The notes under the pieces were generated by a model that did not search any database, was not told the DNA's origin, and saw only the letters and a program-made list of their open reading frames with translations. 64,000 bases of DNA from Bacillota bacterium (GTDB taxonomy: Bacteria; Bacillota; Clostridia; Christensenellales; SZUA-584): NCBI GenBank assembly GCA_023390815.1, contig JAEWCC010000028.1, positions 1 to 64,000 on the forward strand. The letters run 5' to 3'. Of the stretch, positions 8,691 through 16,568 are shown one piece after another (position 1 is the stretch's first letter; the number at the start of each line of letters is the position of its first letter). A program made the position numbers and the translations under genes.

Positions 8691-9719
8691 ATGAAAGTAC
8701 TGGTATTTGGACACTATATGTTTTCCGGAGATATGGCGTGGGGGTTTAATCAGGCCGGGCACAGCACCCAAATCATCAATGCGACGAAGGCTGACCAAAT
8801 TGAAAGGATATTGGGAGAAACAGACGCGGAGATACTGATAACGCTGGGGGCTCCGGCAGAGCTTCGCAGAGAAGTGCTCGAAGCGATTGGCAGACGTCAA
8901 TCTCCTCATTATAAGCACATCCATTGGGACACCGACGGTATATCCAGCACTTATTTTGGATCAGTTTCCGGTGATGGCATTGAGATGGACGACATCTATT
9001 GGGCGAAGCCTGATCTGGTGCTGACCATGTGCCCGGAAATGCTGCAACTCATCCGCGGCAAGGGGTTTTCCTGTGAATTTATGTACTACGCTTACAGCCC
9101 CGTCTCGCATCACCCCATAACCGGATTCGATGACAGCAACCGTTATATCAGCCTGATCGGAAATTCCTACTATATGATATTGGGTTCGCATCCGGATCAT
9201 TATCGGTACCAATCCCTTAAAATCTTATTGAAGCCTCTTGTGGAGAACGGCTATCCTGTGCATTTATATGGAGAAAATCAATACCCGCCACTGATCAAAA
9301 AGGTTTTGGGAATTGAAATACCCGCGGGGTTTTACCATGGCTTCCTGCCTTATAATCAAACTTGCATGGCATATAACAACAGCTTTATCAACCTGGTGAC
9401 GCAAAACCACCAGTACACCATTACCAAACGCACGTTTGAGGCGCTGGGTTCCGGCGGGTTCGTGCTGTCTGCTGATAACAGCGGCTTAAAGGAACTATTC
9501 GCGCCGGGCCGGGACCTTGTGGTATCGTCTTCACCGGAACAGACGATTGAACTGACCCGGTATTATTGGGAAAACCCGGATGAGTGGCGCAAAGTGCGGG
9601 AAAATGCAGCCCTGAGTGTGCAGAACCATACCTATAAGCAGCGCGCGGAATATATCGTGCAACTGTATCAGAAATACTGGCCTACCTCCACGGCAAGTAA
9701 AGCAGATGGCACTGTATAA
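8691..9719 (+). CDS. CgeB-like glycosyltransferase (paralogue 2)
   Basis: Protein of 342 aa, a close tandem paralogue of the gene at 7525. It shares HYKHIHWDTDGISS, the SVSGDGIEMD segment, LIGNSYY, the ITKRTFEALGSGGFVLS donor-binding region and the PDEWRKVREN tail. Similarity extends over the full length, so this is a whole-gene duplication. The 152-bp gap before it holds no gene that I can support. The start ATG follows a weak GAAAGG-type site (AAATCGAAAGGTTGAATCGCTG). It is the last gene of the glycan cluster; a bidirectional terminator follows at 9751. Confidence 0.8.
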   Translation: MKVLVFGHYMFSGDMAWGFNQAGHSTQIINATKADQIERILGETDAEILITLGAPAELRREVLEAIGRRQSPHYKHIHWDTDGISSTYFGSVSGDGIEMDDIYWAKPDLVLTMCPEMLQLIRGKGFSCEFMYYAYSPVSHHPITGFDDSNRYISLIGNSYYMILGSHPDHYRYQSLKILLKPLVENGYPVHLYGENQYPPLIKKVLGIEIPAGFYHGFLPYNQTCMAYNNSFINLVTQNHQYTITKRTFEALGSGGFVLSADNSGLKELFAPGRDLVVSSSPEQTIELTRYYWENPDEWRKVRENAALSVQNHTYKQRAEYIVQLYQKYWPTSTASKADGTV

Positions 9720-9750
9720 CCATCGGGGTTATCGCGGGATCAGATTTAAA

Positions 9751-9785
9751 AAACAAGAGGCATGCTTGGCGCACGCCTCTTGTTT
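9751..9785. terminator. Bidirectional terminator between the glycan cluster and the regulator
   Basis: The arms AAACAAGAGGC (9751-9761) and GCCTCTTGTTT (9775-9785) form an 11-bp stem. Read on the minus strand it ends in a run of T (TTGTTTTTTAAA), giving a good terminator for the regulator gene; on the plus strand the U-run is short. The left arm closely matches the hairpin at 58222-58261. Confidence 0.75.
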
Positions 9786-9813
9786 GCAATCGATGTAAAC
9801 ATGAGAAAGTCGG

Positions 9814-12054
9814 TCAGCCCGTTGATATCAGCTTTAACAGATCGCTGCTTAATGCCGCCATCGCATCGTCTGTGGAGGCATTCTGGCGCAGTATACTCAT
9901 CACATGCTGATAAATCAAAGCCTCGATAATGGTAATCGGAACCAGAGATCCGTCCCGCTTGATGAAGGATTTGCGCTGCTTATTGCCCGAATACGTCCTG
10001 TATATTAAGGGAAGCCACGGGTAATGGTTCGCAAGTTCGTCATTGGTGTATACGTTTTTCAGGGGAGACTGGCCGTCGAGAATTGCGAAAAACTTGCTCA
10101 GCTCCGGGTCGCAGGTCCAGCGGATGAACTCCAGCGCCGCCGCGGGATTGTTGTTCGTGGCCGGAATGGCAAGGCCCCAGCTGCCTAAAACGGAATGGTT
10201 GCCCGGAATATTGGAATAACCGATCCTACCGGTGATTTTCGACTTAGCCGTATTATTTACGTCCGCAATAAATGCCGCAAAACTGACGAGCATGGCAGTC
10301 TTGCCAAGATAGAAATCTTGAACGGTGTCTTCAACGCCGTAAGAAAGCGTTTGTTCGGGCGCATATTTAAACGCTTCGAGCAGGCTGTTCACACCTTTTT
10401 TAAACGCGAGTGATGTCACGTTGGGATTTCCGTCATCGTCAAACACGCTGCCGCCGTACGCCCAGACCCTGGGCATCAGCTCGGGCAAGAGATTGGCGTC
10501 ATTCCGGGCGGATAAGGATGTGCCGAATTTCACCGGCGAATTGGGATTCAATGAATGCGTGAAGAAGCTGCTCACCACATTGAACTCAAACCACGTCCGG
10601 GGTACGTGAAGCTTTGCACGGTACTTCTTTTCAAACTGGTCGTGCAGCCGGGTGTTCTCAAACAGATCTCGGCGGTAAAGCAACAATTGCGGACCAAACG
10701 TGAATGGCACGCCGTAATAGCGTCCGCCGTTGTATCCGACCTTGTCCAGCAGCCCGTCGAGCAGCTCGGAGGTGTCACAGGCATCGGAACGGATGTAATC
10801 TGTAATATCCATAAAGCTGTTTTCCGCGACGAGGATATCGAGCCACGGATTATCGTACATGCAGACGTCGAAAGTGCTCAGATAATCTTTATCAAGCAGC
10901 TTTGAAAGCAATGTACCATGCTCGCACAAAGTGGCTTCCACGTCAATACCCGTACGCCGCGTAAAATCGGTATGCGTCCGGATGATGCCGTGCGCGTTGG
11001 GAGAATCGAGGAACAATACACGCAGCTTATCGCCGGCGGTTTTTCGTGATGCCATGGAGACCCTGGGGACTTCGAATAAGTTCTTGCTTAATATCTTGTC
11101 GCTGATGATGATTTGCTGCTTTTCAAACATCAGGGGGCTGTCGATATTGTTCTGCAGCAGCTGCGCAGCTTTCGTACCCAGATAGTTGGCGGGGCGCATT
11201 GTAACGATGCCATTGTATTTTTGAAAACCCGAAAGCGTTTCCTGTCCGATGGAGATCAATAGTGTATCATCGTCCAGCGAGATACCCGCAAGATAGGCCG
11301 CCTGTTCCAGCCCGTTGGTCATAAGGCGCGAAGTTGAGATAACCGCCTGCGGCGAATGATCCTGAAAAAGCGAGATGCCGGTACGGAAGGCTTCCTCTTT
11401 GGTCATGTTGATGTGGCAAATCAGGCTTTCGTCAACGGGCAATTCTTTTGTACGAAAGAAGTCGCGGTATGCACGCGCGTATTCGGTTTCACACGAAAAG
11501 TAGTCGGGACCCGCCACGAGCGCGATTCGCGTACAGCCGTGATCGTAGATCTGCTGTATCAGGTACGTCATGGTTTCATACTGGTTGAATGATATGAAGT
11601 TTGCTTCGTGCGAAGTCACCTTACGGTCGATGAAAACGATCGGCGTATGGGTGATACGATCATAAAAATCCGGGCTTTTCAGACAGGACATTACGATGAG
11701 GCCGCACACGCTTTTTTCGAGAAAACCGTCGACGATGTCTTTTTCAATTTCAGGGGTGTCGCCCGAGAGGGCCAGGTTAAGGTAATAGCCCGACTTTTTG
11801 AGTTCGGTTTCCATCCCTTCGAGCAAATACGCATAATAAGTTTCGTATGTATTCGGAAGCACCACGCCGATTTCCCGATTGCTGTTGGTACGCAGGTTTT
11901 TAGCATATGGGTTTGGCCTGTAGTCCAGTTCGGAAATAGCCTCCTTGATTTTGCTGGCTTTCTCCGGAAGAACATTTTTCACGCCGGTCAGGTAGTTGGA
12001 TACGGTTCCGACCGATACCCCCGCAAGTTTCGCAACATCCTTGATTGTGCTCAT
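9814..12054 (-). CDS. LacI-family repressor fused to a MalE-like solute-binding domain
   Basis: Protein of 746 aa. Residues 1-60 are a LacI helix-turn-helix (TIKDVAKLAGVSVGTVSNYL, then a hinge with YRPNPYAKNLRT). Residues ~65-330 are a periplasmic-binding-protein-like sensor domain. Residues ~345-746 resemble family 1 extracellular solute-binding proteins (VLFLDSPN, GRYYGVPFTFGPQLLLYRRD, PRTWFEF, AALEFIRWTCDPE). There is no signal peptide, so the binding domain should be cytoplasmic and act as a second sensor. Start: ATG 12054 has AAGGGCGG upstream; the ATG at 12084 overlaps a TATAAT and is unlikely. The gene is divergent from the sugar ABC operon and probably controls it through the shared intergenic region. 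Typical LacI regulators are about 340 aa, so this one is twice the usual length. Confidence 0.88.
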   Translation of the reverse strand: MSTIKDVAKLAGVSVGTVSNYLTGVKNVLPEKASKIKEAISELDYRPNPYAKNLRTNSNREIGVVLPNTYETYYAYLLEGMETELKKSGYYLNLALSGDTPEIEKDIVDGFLEKSVCGLIVMSCLKSPDFYDRITHTPIVFIDRKVTSHEANFISFNQYETMTYLIQQIYDHGCTRIALVAGPDYFSCETEYARAYRDFFRTKELPVDESLICHINMTKEEAFRTGISLFQDHSPQAVISTSRLMTNGLEQAAYLAGISLDDDTLLISIGQETLSGFQKYNGIVTMRPANYLGTKAAQLLQNNIDSPLMFEKQQIIISDKILSKNLFEVPRVSMASRKTAGDKLRVLFLDSPNAHGIIRTHTDFTRRTGIDVEATLCEHGTLLSKLLDKDYLSTFDVCMYDNPWLDILVAENSFMDITDYIRSDACDTSELLDGLLDKVGYNGGRYYGVPFTFGPQLLLYRRDLFENTRLHDQFEKKYRAKLHVPRTWFEFNVVSSFFTHSLNPNSPVKFGTSLSARNDANLLPELMPRVWAYGGSVFDDDGNPNVTSLAFKKGVNSLLEAFKYAPEQTLSYGVEDTVQDFYLGKTAMLVSFAAFIADVNNTAKSKITGRIGYSNIPGNHSVLGSWGLAIPATNNNPAAALEFIRWTCDPELSKFFAILDGQSPLKNVYTNDELANHYPWLPLIYRTYSGNKQRKSFIKRDGSLVPITIIEALIYQHVMSILRQNASTDDAMAALSSDLLKLISTG

Positions 12055-12082
12055 ATCATCCGCCCTTTTGATTCGTAAACCC

Positions 12083-12112
12083 ATTATACAACATTGATAT
12101 CCGTTTCGTAAA
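12083..12112 (-). promoter_or_regulatory. Probable promoter of the LacI-fusion gene
   Basis: On the minus strand a TATAAT (plus 12083-12088) is preceded by TTTACG (plus 12107-12112) with 18 bp between them. This places the transcript start shortly upstream of the ATG at 12054 and argues against the ATG at 12084. Confidence 0.6.
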
Positions 12113-12123
12113 TGGGTTAACGA

Positions 12124-12133
12124 TTCAATTGAA
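12124..12133. promoter_or_regulatory. Candidate operator 1, TTCAATTGAA palindrome
   Basis: A perfect 10-bp palindrome inside GATTCAATTGAAACG, located between the divergent promoters. A second copy of the core lies at 12236. Palindromes in a LacI-regulator intergenic region are the expected operator type; binding is inferred. Confidence 0.5.
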
Positions 12134-12163
12134 ACGAATCAATATTTAATTCAAGTAAAGTGA

Positions 12164-12191
12164 TTGACTTCAAATAGAATCATAATATAAT
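12164..12191 (+). promoter_or_regulatory. Promoter of the sugar ABC/catabolic operon
   Basis: TTGACT (12164-12169), 16 bp, TATAAT (12186-12191). A near-consensus vegetative promoter about 100 bp upstream of the ATPase gene, with palindromes on both sides. Confidence 0.7.
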
Positions 12192-12235
12192 GGCTAAAGA
12201 ATGACTTAACCGGCATAGCAATATGGTTAACAATA

Positions 12236-12244
12236 TCAATTGAA
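12236..12244. promoter_or_regulatory. Candidate operator 2, TCAATTGAA element
   Basis: TATCAATTGAAATA repeats the core of the palindrome at 12124 and lies downstream of the -10 box, where a bound repressor would block transcription. An inverted repeat TTGAA-T-TTCAA follows at 12264-12274. Inferred from repetition only. Confidence 0.45.
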
Positions 12245-12292
12245 ATAAAAATGAAATAACTAATTGAATTTCAACGATGAAAGGATAATGCC

Positions 12293-13783
12293 GTGTCAGA
12301 AATATTGCTGGAAATGACGGACATCCAAAAATACTTCCCGGGCGTTCATGCGCTCGATAACGCGTCGCTGACTGTAAGGAAAGGCGAAGTGCATGCGCTC
12401 GTCGGGGAAAACGGTGCCGGCAAATCAACATTGATGAAAGTGCTTACTGGTATCCATAGGAAGGATTCCGGCACCATTAAATTTCGCGGTCAGGTGATCG
12501 AGTCGAACAGCCCGAAGCACTCGCAATCTTTGGGAATCGGCATGATCCATCAGGAATTGAACCTGATGCCGCACCTGACTGTCGCGCAAAACATCTTTAT
12601 CGGCAAGGAGCCGATGCGCGGCGTATTCGTGAACCAAAGCATAGAAAACAAGCAATCACGCGAAATGCTCAAGGCGCTCAACATTGAAATTAACCCCACG
12701 CTGCCGATCAGCCGCCTGACGGTCGCAAAGCAGCAGATGGTCGAGATCGCCAAAGCGTTGTCCTATGACAGCGAACTGCTCATCATGGACGAACCGACCG
12801 CGGCCCTGACTGATAATGAGATCAACGAACTGTTCAAAGTGATATGTGATCTGCGCGACAAAGGACACGGCATCATTTATATCTCGCACCGTCTGGATGA
12901 GCTTCCGCGCATATGCGACCGCATCACGGTCATGCGGGACGGCCAGTATGTTGCGACGAAGGATATGAAGGATGTCACAAAGGAACAGATCATCAGCATG
13001 ATGGTCGGCCGCACGATATACGAAAGACCCAAAGAAGTGAGTGCCGTTGCCAAGGATGCGCCGGTTGTACTCAAGGTCGAGCATCTCATGGGCAACAACG
13101 TAAAGGATGTTTCGTTTGAACTCAGAAAAGGAGAGATCCTTGGCTTCGCCGGTCTGATGGGCGCAGGGCGCACCGAGACTATGCGCGTGCTGTTTGGCGC
13201 GGACCACGCAACCGGCGGAGAAGTTACGGTGAACGGGAAGAAGGTATCGATCAAATCGCCAAGCGATGCAATCAGCCACGGTATCTGCTACTTGTCGGAG
13301 GACAGAAAAGCGTTCGGACTCGCCATCAACCTAAGCCTGCGCGACAACTGCGTCATGGCTTCGCTGGATCGGTTTACGAGCGGCCCCTTTACCAGAGATA
13401 AAAAGATTGACGAAGTGACAAAGGAATACATCGAGAAGATTTCCATCAAGACTCCGTCGGTCAGGCAGCTCGTCAAGAACCTGTCGGGCGGAAATCAGCA
13501 AAAGGCGATCGTCGCCAAATGGCTGATCCGCAACAGCGATATCCTGATATTTGACGAACCAACAAGAGGCATCGACGTGGGCGCGAAGCAGGAAATCTAT
13601 AAGCTCATCGACGTGCTCGCTTCGGAAGGCAAATCGATCATCATGATATCATCCGAAATGCCTGAACTGCTGCGTATGAGCGATCGTTTGATCGTGATGT
13701 GCGAGGGCAGTGTGACCGGCGAACTCGATATCGCCGAGACGACACAAGAGAAAATCATGACTCTTGCAACAATGAATATGTGA
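12293..13783 (+). CDS. Sugar ABC transporter ATPase, RbsA/MglA type
   Basis: Protein of 496 aa with two fused nucleotide-binding domains, the normal RbsA architecture. Domain 1 has Walker A GENGAGKST at residues 38-46 and Walker B LLIMDEP. Domain 2 has the degenerate Walker A region LGFAGLMGAGRTE, the signature LSGGNQQK and Walker B ILIFDEPTRGID. It powers import of a monosaccharide or polyol through the permease encoded next. GTG start with AAAGG eight bases upstream. First gene of the operon controlled from the intergenic region shared with the LacI-fusion regulator. Confidence 0.93.
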   Translation: MSEILLEMTDIQKYFPGVHALDNASLTVRKGEVHALVGENGAGKSTLMKVLTGIHRKDSGTIKFRGQVIESNSPKHSQSLGIGMIHQELNLMPHLTVAQNIFIGKEPMRGVFVNQSIENKQSREMLKALNIEINPTLPISRLTVAKQQMVEIAKALSYDSELLIMDEPTAALTDNEINELFKVICDLRDKGHGIIYISHRLDELPRICDRITVMRDGQYVATKDMKDVTKEQIISMMVGRTIYERPKEVSAVAKDAPVVLKVEHLMGNNVKDVSFELRKGEILGFAGLMGAGRTETMRVLFGADHATGGEVTVNGKKVSIKSPSDAISHGICYLSEDRKAFGLAINLSLRDNCVMASLDRFTSGPFTRDKKIDEVTKEYIEKISIKTPSVRQLVKNLSGGNQQKAIVAKWLIRNSDILIFDEPTRGIDVGAKQEIYKLIDVLASEGKSIIMISSEMPELLRMSDRLIVMCEGSVTGELDIAETTQEKIMTLATMNM

Positions 13784-13793
13784 GGTTACTTTC

Positions 13794-14756
13794 ATGAACA
13801 CAAAAAGGATCGATTTGATGAAGCTCCTGGCTCCGGCAGTCTTACTGGTATTGTTTTTAGTAGGGTATATCAAAAGTACAAATCCCGGGGACTTCATTGT
13901 CAACATACTGGACAGTTCCTATTACATCGGATATATGGCGATCGGCGTAACCTTCGTCATCATTACCGCCGGTATCGACCTTGCGCTCGGTACCAACATG
14001 ATGTGCGCCGCCCTTTTAGGCGGGTATGCGTACAACGTGCTTGGATGGAGTATCGGCTGGGCATTGGTACTTGTCGTCTTGGTTGGTTTGGCGCTGGGCT
14101 TTTTAAACGGCATCATGGTCGCCTATCTCAAACTCCCGCCGTTCATTGCGACTTTGGGCATGATGATGATGGGCATGGGCTTCGGCGCGATCGTGACCAA
14201 TGTTCAGACAATGCGGTATCCGACGTTCGGTACTCCGGAAGGCGCATTCAAGAACATCTTCTATAAAACCGAAACAGGGTTTCCGATGGGTGCGGTCTGG
14301 CTGCTGTTGTTCTTCGTCATCGCGCTGGTGCTGCTCAATAAGACCAAGTTTGGACGCTATACCTTCGCGATAGGCTCCAACAGCGAGGCCGCAAGGCTCT
14401 CCGGCATCAAAACCCGTCCGTGGCTGACTGCGGTATATGCATTCTGCGGCCTGTGCAGCGGACTTGCGGGCGTCATGTATTCTGCGGTGTACACGTCCAT
14501 CATCCCGTCAACCGGAAACGGACAGGAACTGCTCGGCATTGCGGGTGCGGTTATCGGCGGAACGAGCATGAGCGGTGGTATGGGCACCATCGTCGGTACC
14601 ATGATCGGTGTGTTCGTCATGAGCGTGTTGAAACAGGATCTGTTCGTGTTTGGCTTCCAGCCCCACTGGCAGACGTTCTTCAGCGGGATTGTCGTCATCC
14701 TTGCCGTGCTGCTCGATCAATATCGTATCAAACAGGGCAACAGGGTTAAGAAATAG
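13794..14756 (+). CDS. Sugar ABC transporter permease, RbsC type
   Basis: Protein of 320 aa with eight or more hydrophobic segments, BPD_transp_2 family. Characteristic stretches are GIDLALGTNM, LKLPPFIATLGMM and the cytoplasmic EAARLSGI loop. Ten bases separate it from the ATPase stop; GAGGT overlaps that stop and serves as ribosome binding site. A homodimer of this protein would form the channel. One permease gene is enough for this transporter class. Confidence 0.92.
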   Translation: MNTKRIDLMKLLAPAVLLVLFLVGYIKSTNPGDFIVNILDSSYYIGYMAIGVTFVIITAGIDLALGTNMMCAALLGGYAYNVLGWSIGWALVLVVLVGLALGFLNGIMVAYLKLPPFIATLGMMMMGMGFGAIVTNVQTMRYPTFGTPEGAFKNIFYKTETGFPMGAVWLLLFFVIALVLLNKTKFGRYTFAIGSNSEAARLSGIKTRPWLTAVYAFCGLCSGLAGVMYSAVYTSIIPSTGNGQELLGIAGAVIGGTSMSGGMGTIVGTMIGVFVMSVLKQDLFVFGFQPHWQTFFSGIVVILAVLLDQYRIKQGNRVKK

Positions 14757-14824
14757 TCCACTATGTTTTGGATATCTTCGGGTTCTCCCCCGTTGATATA
14801 AAATAAAAGGAGGAAAAGGAAAAC

Positions 14825-15976
14825 ATGAAGAAAGCCTTAGTAATGTTGGTCGCACTGGCAATGGTGTTCTCACTTGTTGCTTGTTCGAACGGCACTCCCC
14901 AAACCTCAGCGAGCGAAAGCCAGCCGGCGGTGTCGTCGGTGCAGCCGTCCGCCAGCGAGTCGACGGGAACCGAAGCGAAGCCTTACATCGCGATCATTTC
15001 CAAGGGATTCCAGCACAAGTTCTGGCAGACGGTTCAGGCTGGCGCCAAGGCTGCTGCCGATCAGTATGGCGTAGACATTACGTTTGAAGGACCTCCGTCG
15101 GAGTCCGATATCAGCATTCAGGTTGATATGCTGAACGCGGCTATGGCGAAGAATCCTGCGGCGATCTGCCTTGCGGCGCTCGATACCGAGTCCGTAACTG
15201 AGCAGCTCAACACCTGCATGGAAAAGGGCATTCCGGTTGTCGGCTTCGACTCCGGCGTACCGAATGCACCCGAGGGTTCCATCGTTTCCACGGCATCCAC
15301 GGACAACACAGCGGCTGGCGCACTGGCTGCCGAGACCATGTACAACATGGAATCGATCAAAGCGGCTGTTGCTGCGGCGACAAAGGATTCCAAGGTCGTT
15401 CTGAGCGTCATCAGCCAGGATGCAACCTCTGCTTCCATCACGGGCCGTACAACGGGCTTTGCGGAAAAAATGTTCGAACTCTGCGACGCTGCGCAGCCGG
15501 GCCTTGTGGCTGTAACCGGCCATGACACATGGGCGAAGCCGTCCACCTCGGGCGACGTCGCGGTAGAGATCACGGTTACGATCGCTGCTTCCACGAGCGT
15601 TCCGGATTGCCAGGCGGCTGCACAGGCAGTGCTTCAGACGGCTCCGATCGGCGTGTTCTGCACGAACTCCGGCTCCGTTGACGGTATGCTCGCTGCAACC
15701 ACAGACGGTTCTGACCTTGACCGCACGAACGGCCAGTATAAGAACATGATCGTGGTTGGCTTCGACTCCGGCGCAACGCTGCTGAATGCGATCAAGAACA
15801 AGTGGTTTGCGGGCGCTATCACCCAGGATCCTTACATGATCGGCTTCGACGCGGTTGAACTGGCTGTTAAGACCCTGAACGGCGAGACGGTTGACGCGGT
15901 CGTTGATACCGGCTGCAAGTACTACGATACGAGCAACATGGAAAATCCCGATATCGCGGCTCTGCTCTACGAATAA
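14825..15976 (+). CDS. Sugar-binding lipoprotein of the ABC transporter
   Basis: Protein of 383 aa, periplasmic-binding family type I (peripla_BP_4). The lipobox SLVAC puts the lipidated Cys near residue 20, followed by a Ser/Pro-rich linker and the ligand-binding core (IAIISKGFQHKFWQ, ALDTESV, GFDSGVP). Strong AAGGAGG site 11 bases before the ATG. It delivers substrate to the RbsC-type permease encoded upstream. The downstream genes suggest a hexitol, tagatose or a related sugar as ligand. A stem-loop follows at once, typical of genes for abundant binding proteins. Confidence 0.93.
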   Translation: MKKALVMLVALAMVFSLVACSNGTPQTSASESQPAVSSVQPSASESTGTEAKPYIAIISKGFQHKFWQTVQAGAKAAADQYGVDITFEGPPSESDISIQVDMLNAAMAKNPAAICLAALDTESVTEQLNTCMEKGIPVVGFDSGVPNAPEGSIVSTASTDNTAAGALAAETMYNMESIKAAVAAATKDSKVVLSVISQDATSASITGRTTGFAEKMFELCDAAQPGLVAVTGHDTWAKPSTSGDVAVEITVTIAASTSVPDCQAAAQAVLQTAPIGVFCTNSGSVDGMLAATTDGSDLDRTNGQYKNMIVVGFDSGATLLNAIKNKWFAGAITQDPYMIGFDAVELAVKTLNGETVDAVVDTGCKYYDTSNMENPDIAALLYE

Positions 15977-16001
15977 GACAGACACAAAGAACAAAGACAG
16001 G

Positions 16002-16024
16002 GGGCAGCTCAAAGGGAGCTGCCC
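16002..16024 (+). terminator. Stem-loop after the binding-protein gene
   Basis: GGGCAGCTC (16002-16010), loop AAAGG, GAGCTGCCC (16016-16024). A 9-bp perfect stem without a following U-run. It could be a partial terminator or an mRNA-stabilising hairpin that keeps binding-protein expression above that of the enzymes downstream. Confidence 0.6.
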
Positions 16025-16121
16025 TCAGTCATAAAGAGGGGTTTGTTCACAGAATCACAAAGAGACGGCCGGAGACTATACTCGGCTGATCTGACCGGAA
16101 TGTCAGGATGGAGAGATAGAC

Positions 16122-16568
16122 ATGTTGTTGGGAGTACCGAAAATATTATCACCGGAAATTATCGCCGTGCTGTGTGAAATGGGCCACAGCGACGTCGTGG
16201 TCATTGGAGACGCCAATTTTCCGGGCAAGAGATTTGCCGAAGAAGGAAACTGTAATTTCCTGCGTGCGGACGGAATATCGGGTACGGACCTTTTGGACGC
16301 TGTGCTTTCGGTGATACCGTGTGATACCTATTGCGAGCATCCGGTTAAGCTGATGCAGACGATGGAATGTGACCGCGATATGGAGATTCCGATCTGGGAA
16401 GAGTACAAGAAAATCGTAGCCGGGCACGACGCGCGGGGCGAAGCGGCTATCGGATTCCTTGAAAGATTCAGTTTTTACGAAGAAGCAAAAAAATCATATT
16501 GCATCATCCAGTCGGGCGAGGAAGCGGTATACGCCAATGTGATGATCCAAAAGGGAGTCATTAAATGA
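16122..16568 (+). CDS. RbsD/FucU-family sugar mutarotase
   Basis: Protein of 148 aa. It begins LGVPKILSPEIIAVLCEMGH and continues with VVIGDANFP, the conserved N-terminal region of FucU-type mutarotases, which interconvert the alpha and beta anomers of fucose and related sugars. The C-terminal YANVMIQKGV segment also fits. It lies within the sugar operon and overlaps the kinase gene by 4 bp. Its presence implies that a cyclic aldose or ketose, not only an open-chain polyol, passes through the pathway. Substrate not determined. Confidence 0.85.
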   Translation: MLLGVPKILSPEIIAVLCEMGHSDVVVIGDANFPGKRFAEEGNCNFLRADGISGTDLLDAVLSVIPCDTYCEHPVKLMQTMECDRDMEIPIWEEYKKIVAGHDARGEAAIGFLERFSFYEEAKKSYCIIQSGEEAVYANVMIQKGVIK

